Source of the DNA: Acidobacteriaceae bacterium
Lineage (GTDB): Bacteria > Acidobacteriota > Terriglobia > Terriglobales > Acidobacteriaceae
Direction: 5' to 3'
DNA: 64,000 bases
Assembly (NCBI GenBank): GCA_025356095.1
Contig: JANXUR010000018.1
Location: 1-64,000 of the forward strand
Positions 26,958-35,284 of the stretch are shown here, piece by piece. Positions within the stretch are counted from its first letter, which is position 1, and each line of letters starts with the position of its first letter. The translations under genes were made by a program, and so were the position numbers. The notes beneath the pieces were generated by a model. That model did not search any database. It saw only the letters and a program-made list of their open reading frames with translations, and had not been told where the DNA came from.

Positions 26958-28730
26958 ATGCATCCGCAACCGCACTGGATTGACTACCTAATCCTTTTGG
27001 TTTATCTAGGCTTTGTCCTCGGCATCGGCTTCGTCCTTAAGAAGCAGATGAAGACCAGCGCCGACTTCTTCCTTTCCGGTCGTTCCATTCCGGCATGGAT
27101 TACCGGTCTGGCATTTCTCTCCGCCAATCTGGGAGCCCAAGAGGTCATCGGCATGGGCGCCAGCGGTGCCAAGTATGGCATCATGACCTCGCACTTTTAC
27201 TGGGTCGGCGCGGTCCCCGCCATGGTTTTTGTGGGTGTCTTTATGATGCCCTTTTACTACGGTTCGCGCGCCCGCTCCGTTCCCGAGTATTTGCGCTTGC
27301 GCTTTGACGAAAAGACCCGCGGCTTAAATGCTGTCTCGTTCGCCGTGATGACCGTGTTTTCCTCTGGCGTCTCCATGTATGCCATGGGCAAGCTTCTGCA
27401 ACTGCTGCTGGGCTGGGACTTCAATCTCGCGATCGCGATTTCCGCGCTTGTGGTACTGGGCTATACGTTTCTGGGTGGGCTGACCTCCGCCATCTACAAC
27501 GAGGTTTTGCAGTTCTTTCTGATTGTGGTGGGCTTCATCCCTTTGGTTTATCTCGGCTTGCGCGATGTGGGCGGATGGGACGGCCTGAAGGCGCGCCTGA
27601 ACGATGACACTCTGGTGCACTCCTGGAAATACATGGGGAGCGCACACGCCAACCCGATGGGCGTCGAGTGGTTCGGCCTCGCCATGGGCCTAGGCTTTGT
27701 GCTGTCGTTTGGCTACTGGTGCACCGACTTTCTGGTGATTCAGCGGGCCATGGCGGCGAACTCCATGACCTCGGCTCGCCGCACTCCCTTGATCGCCGCC
27801 TTCCCCAAGATGGTCTTCCCGTTTCTGGTGATTCTGCCCGGCATGATTGCCGGCGTGGTTGCGGCTCACACCTCTGCAGCACCGATGGCGGTAACCGCTT
27901 CTGCCACTGCGGGAGTGATTCCCGAGTCGGGCGGCAAGGGCATTATCCCGCCCAAGCTCGATAGCGATGGCAACCCCATGGTTAAGAACGGGGCCACTGT
28001 TCTCGACTACGATCTGGCAACGCCAATGATGCTGGTGCGCTACTTCCCTTCGGGCTTGCTGGGACTCGGTTTGTGCGCGCTGATGGCGTCGTTTATGTCT
28101 GGCATGGCTGGCAACACCACCGCTTTCAATACGGTGTGGACCTATGACATTTATCAGAGCTACATCAACAAACATGCCAGCGACCAGCACCTGTTGTGGA
28201 TGGGCCGGATTTCCACCGTCGGGGGACTGCTAATTGCCGTGGCAGCGGCCTATCTGGCTCGGCAGTTCAACAACATCATGGATGTGTTGCAACTGGTATT
28301 TGCGTTCGTAAACGCTCCGCTGTTTGCTACCTTCTTACTGGGTATGTTTTGGAAGCGTGCGACTGGCCATGGGGCATTTTTCGGCTTGTTGAGCGGCACC
28401 ATTGCAGCCGCCGTGCATCACGGGCTTACCATTCCGATTGGCTCGGCGATTGGCATCAAGGGCGGCTATCTTGGCATGGTGATCCATGAATATCCGAGCG
28501 AAATGGCGCAGAACTTCTGGACTGCCATCTTCGCCTGGTCCACATGCATGCTGGTGACCATCTTTATTTCGTTGTTCACCAAGGCACCCACCCGTGAGTC
28601 TCTGGAAGGCTTGGTGTACGGCATGACCAATCTGCCCAAAGACGAAGAGACGGTGTGGTATCAGCGTCCCACTTCGCTGGCGATAGTAGTGCTGGTGTTG
28701 CTCGTAGGTTTCAATCTAATTTTTTGGTAA
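26958..28730 (+). CDS. Sodium/solute symporter (SSS/SGLT family), likely galactose importer
   Basis: A 590-residue polytopic membrane protein of the sodium:solute symporter family. Sequence begins MHPQPHWIDYLILLVYLGFV and shows the SGLT-type motifs LSGRSIPAWITGLAFLSANL and GAQEVIGMGASGAKYGIMTS. About 13-14 membrane segments can be counted to the final LAIVVLVLLVGFNLIFW. GAGAGG precedes ATG 26958. Family members carry sugars, including galactose and glucose, with sodium. The operon partners galK and galT, and the divergent alpha-galactosidase, point to galactose or an alpha-galactoside as substrate (inference). The long loop near residues 300-345 is rich in Gly/Thr and polar. Confidence 0.93.
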   Translation: MHPQPHWIDYLILLVYLGFVLGIGFVLKKQMKTSADFFLSGRSIPAWITGLAFLSANLGAQEVIGMGASGAKYGIMTSHFYWVGAVPAMVFVGVFMMPFYYGSRARSVPEYLRLRFDEKTRGLNAVSFAVMTVFSSGVSMYAMGKLLQLLLGWDFNLAIAISALVVLGYTFLGGLTSAIYNEVLQFFLIVVGFIPLVYLGLRDVGGWDGLKARLNDDTLVHSWKYMGSAHANPMGVEWFGLAMGLGFVLSFGYWCTDFLVIQRAMAANSMTSARRTPLIAAFPKMVFPFLVILPGMIAGVVAAHTSAAPMAVTASATAGVIPESGGKGIIPPKLDSDGNPMVKNGATVLDYDLATPMMLVRYFPSGLLGLGLCALMASFMSGMAGNTTAFNTVWTYDIYQSYINKHASDQHLLWMGRISTVGGLLIAVAAAYLARQFNNIMDVLQLVFAFVNAPLFATFLLGMFWKRATGHGAFFGLLSGTIAAAVHHGLTIPIGSAIGIKGGYLGMVIHEYPSEMAQNFWTAIFAWSTCMLVTIFISLFTKAPTRESLEGLVYGMTNLPKDEETVWYQRPTSLAIVVLVLLVGFNLIFW

Positions 28731-28775
28731 AGCACGGCAACAAACGTCGCCAGTGGATATGGCAGGAGCACACAC

Positions 28776-28979
28776 ATGGGATTTGATATTCGACTACCAA
28801 TCGGCCTGATGTTCGGCACCTTCGGTATGCTGCTCACGGTGTATGGCTTCGCCACCAGTGGAAGTGAAGACTACGTCGTCCACTCGTTGGGTATCAACAT
28901 CAATTTGTGGTGGGGTCTGGCGTTGCTGGTTTTTGGTGCCGTGATGCTGGCACTTTCGTGGAACGCGCGCCGCTCGTAA
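28776..28979 (+). CDS. Small two-pass membrane protein of the galactose operon
   Basis: A 67-residue protein with two membrane helices (LPIGLMFGTFGMLLTVYGFA and INLWWGLALLVFGAVMLALS) joined by a short acidic loop (TSGSEDYVVHSLG). AGGAG lies six bases before ATG 28776, so translation is well supported. It sits 45 bases after the symporter and 68 before galK, in the same direction, and should be cotranscribed. No family name is known to me. Position suggests an accessory or stabilising subunit of the symporter; this is inference. Confidence 0.75.
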   Translation: MGFDIRLPIGLMFGTFGMLLTVYGFATSGSEDYVVHSLGININLWWGLALLVFGAVMLALSWNARRS

Positions 28980-29047
28980 CTGCCGGGTGATTTCTATGCG
29001 CTGGCATGGTTCGGCGCGGTCCTGGTGTTCAACGTTTCATCGTCTTT

Positions 29048-30229
29048 ATGGAAACCTTACGGCTGGCCAATTCGGAGGAGCAACTGGACGCCCTGCAGAA
29101 GGGCTTTCAGCTGAGGTTTGGCCACTCCGCTCGCCTCTATCAAGCGCCCGGCCGCGTCAACCTGATCGGCGAACATACCGACTACAACGATGGCTTTGTG
29201 ATGCCGGCTGCGATTGGCTTCTTTACCCGCGTGGCTGGGGCACCCCGCAGCGATCTCAAGCTAAATATCTACTCTGAAAATTTCGCACAACTGGCGGAGT
29301 TTGACCTGAATGCTCTCCCCGCGACCAAGCAAGGCCATTGGAGCGACTACGCTGTTGGGGTAGCGGACACGCTGGTGCAGGCGGGCATCAGCCTGCGCGG
29401 GGCCGATCTGCTACTTGCCGGCGACGTGCCGGTGGCGGCGGGATTAAGCTCCTCGGCGTCGGTGGAAGTGGCGGTGTGTCAGGCTCTGCTCGATTTGAGC
29501 GAGCAGAAGATGAGCCCGCGGGATATGGCGCTGCTCTGCCAGTGCGCGGAAAACGAGTTTGTCGGTGCCCGCTGCGGAGTGATGGATCAGTTCATCTCGG
29601 TGCACGGGGTAAAGGATCACGCTCTGCTGCTCGACTGCCGCTCGCTCGACTATCGGCTGCTGCCGCTACCGCCCGAAGACGCGCTCGTCATCTGCAACAC
29701 GATGGTGAAGCACAGCGTGGCCACTGGCGAGTACAACCAGCGCCGAGCAGAGTGCGAGGCTGGGGTCAGTATTCTGGCGCGGCATCGGCCAGAAATTCAC
29801 GCTCTGCGCGACGCCACCGAAGCCGACCTCGCTCAAGCCAAGGCAGAAATGACTGACGTGGTGGCCCGCCGTTGCCGCCACATTATCCGCGAAAATGACC
29901 GCGTGCTGCGCTCCGGCGAAGCACTGGAAGCCGGCGACCTCGAGTTGTTTGGCCGCTTGATGAATGAATCCCACCTCAGCATGAGGGATGATTTTGAAAT
30001 CAGTTGCGCCGAACTCGACACCATGGTCGAGATCGCCCAAGCCTTCCCCGGAGTGCTGGGCGCGCGCATGACGGGTGGCGGATTTGGCGGCTGTACAGTG
30101 AATCTGGTTCCATTGCGACTGGTGGAAGCGTTTCGCACCCACATCGCGGCGGAGTATCAGCGGAGCACCGGACTGGATCCTGAGATCTATGTTTGCGCGG
30201 CGGCTGATGGAGTGCGCCGCCTTTTATGA
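29048..30229 (+). CDS. galK: Galactokinase
   Basis: GalK phosphorylates galactose to galactose 1-phosphate with ATP, the first committed Leloir step. The 393-residue product carries the galactokinase signature [20 protein letters not shown] near residue 35, the GHMP ATP-binding motif [13 protein letters not shown], the Asp-containing [12 protein letters not shown], and the C-terminal [16 protein letters not shown] 29048 (protein start [13 protein letters not shown]) is preferred over an in-frame start at 29006. Its TGA overlaps the ATG of galT by four bases (ATGA), so the two are translationally coupled. No galE or mutarotase gene is present in the window. Confidence 0.97.
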   Translation: METLRLANSEEQLDALQKGFQLRFGHSARLYQAPGRVNLIGEHTDYNDGFVMPAAIGFFTRVAGAPRSDLKLNIYSENFAQLAEFDLNALPATKQGHWSDYAVGVADTLVQAGISLRGADLLLAGDVPVAAGLSSSASVEVAVCQALLDLSEQKMSPRDMALLCQCAENEFVGARCGVMDQFISVHGVKDHALLLDCRSLDYRLLPLPPEDALVICNTMVKHSVATGEYNQRRAECEAGVSILARHRPEIHALRDATEADLAQAKAEMTDVVARRCRHIIRENDRVLRSGEALEAGDLELFGRLMNESHLSMRDDFEISCAELDTMVEIAQAFPGVLGARMTGGGFGGCTVNLVPLRLVEAFRTHIAAEYQRSTGLDPEIYVCAAADGVRRLL

Positions 30230-31278
30230 GCACGAGCAGCCTGCCGTTGACATCTGATTCCCATCGCCGCTTCAACCCCCTTACTGGCGAATGGGTGCTG
30301 GTGTCACCGCATCGCACCCAGCGCCCTTGGCAGGGTCAGGTGGAAGGTGCCGCGAAGGTTGAGAGCGTTGCCTACGACCCGGCTTGCTACCTTTGCCCCA
30401 GCAATAGCCGCGCCGGGGGATTCACGAATCCCGCCTACACTGGCACCTTTACCTTCGACAACGACTTTGCCGCCTTGCTGCCGGGAACAGCGGCATGGGA
30501 AAGCAACGAGAACGACCTGCTGGTTGCGCGCAGCGAGTCGGGGCGTTGCCGGGTAATCTGCTTTTCCCCCCGCCACGACCTGACGCTGGCTCGCATGACT
30601 GTGGCACAAATTCGCGGCGTGGTAGAAGTGTGGGCGACCGAGTATGCGGCGCTGGCGGCAGATCCTAACGTGGCCTCTGTGCAGATATTTGAAAATCGCG
30701 GCGCGATTATGGGATGCAGCAACCCGCACCCTCATGGCCAGATTTGGGCCAACCAGACCCAGCCCAATGAACTCGGCAAGGAAGTCGCCCACTTTCAGCA
30801 ATATCAGCAACGCCGCGGCAGCGGCTTGCTGGCTGATTACTTAGCGCTCGAACTAGAAAAGCAAGAACGCATCGTATGCAGCAACCCGCACTTTGTTACG
30901 CTGGTTCCTTACTGGGCGGTATGGCCGTTTGAGACGCTGGTGATCAGCCGCCGTCCTGCGACTGCGCTCGAGGAACTGTCGGAGGCTGAGCGCACCTCGC
31001 TGGCTGACATCCTGCGCCAAACCACCATTCGATACGACAATCTGTTTCAGGCACCCTTCCCCTACACCATGGGCTTTCATCAGCGCCCCACCGATGGTGG
31101 CAGCTACCCAGAGTTCCATCTGCACGCACACTTCTATCCGCCGCTGCTGCGCTCGGCTACTGTCAAAAAATTCATGGTCGGGTTCGAAATGCTAGGTATG
31201 CCCCAGCGCGACATCACTCCAGAGACCGCAGCGCAGTGGCTGCGCCAGTTGGCGCCAGAACACTACTCAGGCACATAG
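30226..31278 (+). CDS. galT: Galactose-1-phosphate uridylyltransferase
   Basis: GalT swaps UMP between UDP-glucose and galactose 1-phosphate, giving UDP-galactose and glucose 1-phosphate. The 350-residue product has the family start ([20 protein letters not shown]), zinc ligands in CYLCPSN, and the active-site triad motif NPHPHGQIW with the nucleophilic His. The C-terminal half contains [14 protein letters not shown] and [13 protein letters not shown]. It is the last gene of the symporter-galKT operon, fused to galK by a 4-base overlap. UDP-galactose would need a GalE encoded elsewhere to return to UDP-glucose. Confidence 0.97.
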   Translation: MSTSSLPLTSDSHRRFNPLTGEWVLVSPHRTQRPWQGQVEGAAKVESVAYDPACYLCPSNSRAGGFTNPAYTGTFTFDNDFAALLPGTAAWESNENDLLVARSESGRCRVICFSPRHDLTLARMTVAQIRGVVEVWATEYAALAADPNVASVQIFENRGAIMGCSNPHPHGQIWANQTQPNELGKEVAHFQQYQQRRGSGLLADYLALELEKQERIVCSNPHFVTLVPYWAVWPFETLVISRRPATALEELSEAERTSLADILRQTTIRYDNLFQAPFPYTMGFHQRPTDGGSYPEFHLHAHFYPPLLRSATVKKFMVGFEMLGMPQRDITPETAAQWLRQLAPEHYSGT

Positions 31279-31400
31279 AGCGCGGATCTGCGCCCGAATC
31301 GGGCAACAAATCCTAGTTTCGTTGCGCGAATTCTGCGAAAAAGCACCCTAGACCCCTCAGCGTTCATGCACTCCCCCCAAGGATTGGTGGATCGGGAACC

Positions 31401-31442
31401 CGTGTCTGGAAAACCATGTCTGGAAACTCGTGTCTGGAAACC
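31401..31442. repeat. 14-bp minisatellite in the galT downstream gap
   Basis: Three units, CGTGTCTGGAAAAC (31401-31414), CATGTCTGGAAACT (31415-31428) and CGTGTCTGGAAACC (31429-31442), lie in the 353-base gap between galT and the next gene. The remainder of that gap (31279-31400 and 31443-31631) shows no supported gene, terminator or RNA. Confidence 0.85.
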
Positions 31443-31631
31443 CGACTGGAGCACTGCGTGGCGTAGCACACGCGATGCAGTGGGCGAAGGCTATTGCCGG
31501 CCGACGCGAACGCTCTCATCTTCGCGCGGAGCTGCAGGCGGTGAAAAGCGAGAGACGTGGGGCACCCGGCGGTGATACACTTCGCGGCGATTCGGTTGTG
31601 CGGTCAAGAAAGACTCGGGAGGGTCGGCGAA

Positions 31632-32060
31632 ATGAAGGTAAACGCGAAGCGGGTTTGGCTGGGAGCGTTAGGGGGCTGGTTGGTTTGGGCTTTCTGGGAT
31701 GCATTTTGCGGGTTCGTGGTGATAGGTCAGGGGCGCTATGACGCGGCGCAAGCGGCGGGTACGTTCTTGAAGGTGCCGAGGTATCCGGCCTTTCCGTTGC
31801 AGTGGGAGATTTATATCTTCCTGTGCGCGGTCGTATGCGCGTGGGCGTATGCGTGGTCGCGGCGCACGATGGGACCGGGCATGGGGTCGGCGCTAAAGCT
31901 GGGCGCGATGCTGGGATTTTTGGCGGGGTTCCCGCTGAACTTTGCGCAAGCGGCTTGGACGACTGGCGACCGGATGATGCCAACGGGATGGCTGCTGGAT
32001 TTTTGGGGTGGATGCATGCTGGCGACGGTAGTGGCAGGGTGTGTTTACAGGGACGAGTAG
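31632..32060 (+). CDS. Four-helix membrane protein of unknown function
   Basis: A 142-residue protein starting MKVNAKRVWLGALGGWLVWA. Four hydrophobic segments are visible: near the N-terminus (LGALGGWLVWAFWDAFCGFV), in the middle (WEIYIFLCAVVCAWAYAW), LKLGAMLGFLAGFPLNFA, and at the end (GWLLDFWGGCMLATVVAGCV). ATG 31632 is chosen over an upstream in-frame start at 31557 because the protein then opens with a short basic segment ahead of the first helix. No family is recognised. It stands alone, without close same-strand neighbours. Confidence 0.65.
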   Translation: MKVNAKRVWLGALGGWLVWAFWDAFCGFVVIGQGRYDAAQAAGTFLKVPRYPAFPLQWEIYIFLCAVVCAWAYAWSRRTMGPGMGSALKLGAMLGFLAGFPLNFAQAAWTTGDRMMPTGWLLDFWGGCMLATVVAGCVYRDE

Positions 32061-32311
32061 GAGAATAGTTGCGGGTTCCCGGGTGTTGAATACCTCCCCC
32101 CAAAAGGAGTTTGAGAGGAGCACCCGGTCACCTGTTGTTAGGCTGGATACGCCGGTGAGCGGAAAGAACTAATACGCAAGGATGGAATGGTAAGGTCATG
32201 GTGGGCGGGAAGGGGAAACTCTGCTCGCCTGCCTTGTTGGGAAGAGCCTACACTCGAGTCTAGAACGCAAGCAATCGCAATCTGGATAGGACAACTATCC
32301 AAAGGCGAACG

Positions 32312-33013
32312 ATGGACTGGATCATAAAGGCAGGGGTGCTGGTAACGCTGGTGATGAGTGTTTCGGAATTGGCACGGGCTCAGATGAACCCAGCGCGGGT
32401 AGAAAGTGAGTGCGAAAGCGCGATCACGAAACAGATACAAAAAGATCACTCCGACCAAGCAAATCTGGAATTCAACAAGCACGACCTACGAGACACGGCG
32501 GAGGGCAAAGCCGATTCCTGGATCAATGGTGAAGCCGACTTTCAGACAAATAACAAGACGCTGCAGTACAACATAAGTTTCCGTTGCGACATCAATCCGC
32601 AGAATGGAGCGATCACCCGGTCGTTCTACAAGGTGAACAACGGTAAGCCATACCCGGTGAAAGCCGCGAAGCCTAAAGCGACCCCAGCGACACAGGCGAA
32701 TCTGGGTTCGGACTGCGACACGGTACTCACCGGGCTGATCAAGAAAGATCATCCCGACGCCACCGCGATTACGTTTGGCAAGCGAACCACGACGGCAGAG
32801 GGCAAGGCCGATAACTGGATGCACGGCGAAGGTTCGTTTGTGGCCGATGGGGGCACGCTGCATTATGCGTTCAGCCTGCGTTGCGACCAGAATCCGCAGA
32901 ACAATCAGGTGTTCAATGCCTTTTACCGGGTGAATGGTGGCAAGGGTACACCGGTGAACGCGACAAAAGCTGCGGCCCCTGCGGCAGTGACGCCTGCTCC
33001 AAAAAAGAAGTAA
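32312..33013 (+). CDS. Exported protein with two copies of an undescribed Cys-containing domain
   Basis: A 233-residue protein with a signal peptide (MDWIIKAGVLVTLVMSVSEL, cleavage near ARAQ). The mature part has two homologous units of about 75 residues. Unit 1 has ESECESAITKQIQKDHSD, AEGKADSWINGEADF, TLQYNISFRCDINPQNG and FYKVN. Unit 2 has GSDCDTVLTGLIKKDHPD, AEGKADNWMHGEGSF, TLHYAFSLRCDQNPQNN and FYRVN. Each unit keeps two Cys, which may form one disulphide per domain. A Lys/Pro/Thr/Ala linker separates them, and an Ala/Pro/Lys tail ends the protein. I know no named family with this pattern. It is followed by a minisatellite and a two-way terminator. Confidence 0.85.
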   Translation: MDWIIKAGVLVTLVMSVSELARAQMNPARVESECESAITKQIQKDHSDQANLEFNKHDLRDTAEGKADSWINGEADFQTNNKTLQYNISFRCDINPQNGAITRSFYKVNNGKPYPVKAAKPKATPATQANLGSDCDTVLTGLIKKDHPDATAITFGKRTTTAEGKADNWMHGEGSFVADGGTLHYAFSLRCDQNPQNNQVFNAFYRVNGGKGTPVNATKAAAPAAVTPAPKKK

Positions 33014-33034
33014 GTTGGGCGGATGGCTGCGGCC

Positions 33035-33110
33035 GATTGATGTGGGTGAGTGATGTAAGTGATTGATGTGGGCGAGTGATGTAGGTGATTGATGTAGGCG
33101 AGTGATTCAG
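33035..33110. repeat. 26-bp tandem repeat after the duplicated-domain gene
   Basis: Units GATTGATGTGGGTGAGTGAT... at 33035-33060, 33061-33086 and a slightly shorter, diverged third at 33087-33110. They lie directly between the gene stop (33013) and the terminator hairpin at 33140. Confidence 0.9.
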
Positions 33111-33139
33111 TCGCCGATGGATCGGCAAGATGAGTGGTG

Positions 33140-33175
33140 AAAAAGAGGCAGCGCCAAACGGCGTTGCCTCTTTTT
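33140..33175. terminator. Bidirectional Rho-independent terminator
   Basis: A 16-bp stem is formed by AAAAAGAGGCAGCGCC (33140-33155) with GGCGTTGCCTCTTTTT (33160-33175), with one G-T pair and a four-base loop (AAAC). Its A/T ends give a T-run on both strands. It separates the converging duplicated-domain gene (plus) and the GloVer/IPT gene (minus). Confidence 0.9.
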
Positions 33176-33218
33176 CTGTTGAGGACAAGGTTGTAGGTAA
33201 TGCTGGTGGACCCCGGGG

Positions 33219-35099
33219 TTACATCACGGTGTAGTTCGTGGCGCTGGTGGCGGTGCCTCCCGTAGAGGTGATCACGATCTTGCCGGTAATGGCACCGGTA
33301 GGGACGGTAGCGCTGACCGAGCTATCGGTATTGACGGTGAAAGTGGTGGCCGTCACGCCGCCGAAGGTCACTTTCGTGGTTTGGGTGAGGCCAGTGCCGG
33401 TGAGGGTTACGACGGTGCCGACCGGACCCGACGCTGGAGAGAAGCTGGTAAGGGTGGGCGTCACGCTGAAGCTGGTGGCGCTGTTCACGGTGCCGCCGGT
33501 GGTGGTGATGCCAACCTTGCCGGTCTTGGCTCCGGTGGGCACGGTGACGGTGACTTTGCTATCGGAGACCACGGTAAAGGAGGTTGCCGTGATGGTGCCG
33601 ATCGTTACCTTGGTGGTCTGGGTCAAGCCAGTGCCATTGACGGTGACGAGGGTGCCGACCGGGCCGGAGGTGGGCGTGATGCTGCTGATGGTGGGCAGGA
33701 TCTTGAAGCTGACCAGAGTAGTGAGCGGACCGCTGGTGCGCGTGACGGTGATGGTGCCGGTCTTCGCGCCGGTAGGAACGACGGCCGTCATGTAGGTGTC
33801 TGAGGTGACGGCGATGGTGGTGGCAGCTATGCCACCGAACGTGACCTTGGTGGCTCCAGTAAAGCCCTGGCCCAAGAGTTCGACGGTCGAGCCGACTCTA
33901 CCGGAAGTGGTGAGCGCCTTGGCGAAGGGATTAGCGCTGATGTTGAGGCTGTAGAAAACGCCGTTACCGGCATTGGGACCGGTGCCGCCGGAGTTGGTGC
34001 TGCCATAGAGGATTCCGTTGGTGTGCTGGAAAACACCGGACACGGGCAGGTCGCCGGTGGGATTGTCAAAGCTGTGAGCCACGGAATAGGTTCCGGTGGC
34101 GGTGATGCTGTAGAGGGTTCCATTGGTCGCGCTGCCTTGGTTCTGCGTGACGCCATAGAACTTGCCGTCGCTAGCTTGGGTGAGGCCGGAGCGTATACCA
34201 AAGCCTTCGGTGCTGCCGTTGATCTGGTGGAGGGCGGTGTATGAGCCCGCAGTGGTGAGTTTGAAAATGACACCGGCGTTAAAGGTGCCAGCTCCAGCGG
34301 TGCCGTAGAGTTTGCCGTCGGTGCCCTGCACCAGGCTGTAGGAGCAGGCATTCCCGTCGGCGAGGCCGGCGAAGGCGTGCAGCACCGTCACAACACCGGC
34401 AGTCGTGGCCTTAAAGATGGTGCCCGCATTGTTGGCTCCGCCGGAATTTGTGCAGCCGTAGAAGTTGCCGTCCGTGCCTTGAATTAGACCCGCACTAATG
34501 TTGTAGCCCTCGGTGCTATTGGCAAAAGTGTGCAGGGTGCTGAAGACGCCAGCGGCGGTAATCTTATACATGGTTGGGGACGGCAAAAACGGTTCGCCTT
34601 GGGTCAAGCCATAGTAGTTGCCGTCCGCCGCCTGAACCGGTGGGGCAACGGGATTTCCTCCGTCACCGGTATTGGCGAAGCTGTGCAGAATGGTTTCTAC
34701 ACCGGTGGAGCTCAGCTTAAAGGCCGTGCCATTGCCGTTAACGCCACGGTCGTGGATCGAGCCGTAGAAGGAACCGTCGGTACCCAAAATGAGGCCGCCG
34801 TAAAAGCTGAGGTCGACGGCGGGCACGCTCCAGAATGTGCTGTAGACGCCGACTGGTGAGATGGAGTATGCGCCGCCATTGTTGAACGTTCCGCCGCCTA
34901 AGCCAGAGGAATAGAGGTTGCCGTCACGGCCTTGTGCGATATTGGCCGGGGAAGCTGGGCTGATGATGCTGCTGGGCACCAGGTTTACGACGACGGAATA
35001 GGTTTGGGCCTGAGCGGAGGCCATAGCCAGCATGAATGCCACAGTGAGGGCAGCGACGCGGGCGGCGGAATGAACTGGGAAGTGACGAGTGAAAGACAT
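33219..35099 (-). CDS. Exported GloVer-repeat protein with C-terminal IPT/TIG domains
   Basis: A 626-residue protein. A signal peptide (ARVAALTVAFMLAMASAQAQ) is followed by about eight GloVer-type (TIGR03803-like) repeats of roughly 45 residues; the recurring pattern is DGxxYGxTxxGGxxNxGTxFKxTxxGxxTxLHxF, for example DGNFYGCTNSGGANNAGTIF. From about residue 385 there are three IPT/TIG immunoglobulin-like domains, with PTSGPVGTLVTVNGTGL and PASGPVGTVVTLTGTGL as strand motifs. GloVer repeats are predicted to form a beta-propeller-like surface structure. No sorting signal is seen at the C-terminus. The role is probably extracellular binding or adhesion (inference). It is divergent from an HTH-TPR gene, with a 185-base shared promoter region. 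Confidence 0.9.
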   Translation of the reverse strand: MSFTRHFPVHSAARVAALTVAFMLAMASAQAQTYSVVVNLVPSSIISPASPANIAQGRDGNLYSSGLGGGTFNNGGAYSISPVGVYSTFWSVPAVDLSFYGGLILGTDGSFYGSIHDRGVNGNGTAFKLSSTGVETILHSFANTGDGGNPVAPPVQAADGNYYGLTQGEPFLPSPTMYKITAAGVFSTLHTFANSTEGYNISAGLIQGTDGNFYGCTNSGGANNAGTIFKATTAGVVTVLHAFAGLADGNACSYSLVQGTDGKLYGTAGAGTFNAGVIFKLTTAGSYTALHQINGSTEGFGIRSGLTQASDGKFYGVTQNQGSATNGTLYSITATGTYSVAHSFDNPTGDLPVSGVFQHTNGILYGSTNSGGTGPNAGNGVFYSLNISANPFAKALTTSGRVGSTVELLGQGFTGATKVTFGGIAATTIAVTSDTYMTAVVPTGAKTGTITVTRTSGPLTTLVSFKILPTISSITPTSGPVGTLVTVNGTGLTQTTKVTIGTITATSFTVVSDSKVTVTVPTGAKTGKVGITTTGGTVNSATSFSVTPTLTSFSPASGPVGTVVTLTGTGLTQTTKVTFGGVTATTFTVNTDSSVSATVPTGAITGKIVITSTGGTATSATNYTVM

Positions 35100-35284
35100 A
35101 TAAGCCTCCTACAAGCAATGGTTTGAGCGGGTCAAGCGATTTGGGTACGAACCTGCTGCCGGGGTAGCGGCGACGACAAATAGGGGTGCGAGCAGGCCCG
35201 GCCTGTGTGCTATAGTCTGGCGAAGCCTCCCCGCGCGCAAGCAACAAGTACGGACACCTCCGGCCAAATGCAGACATCAGAGAA

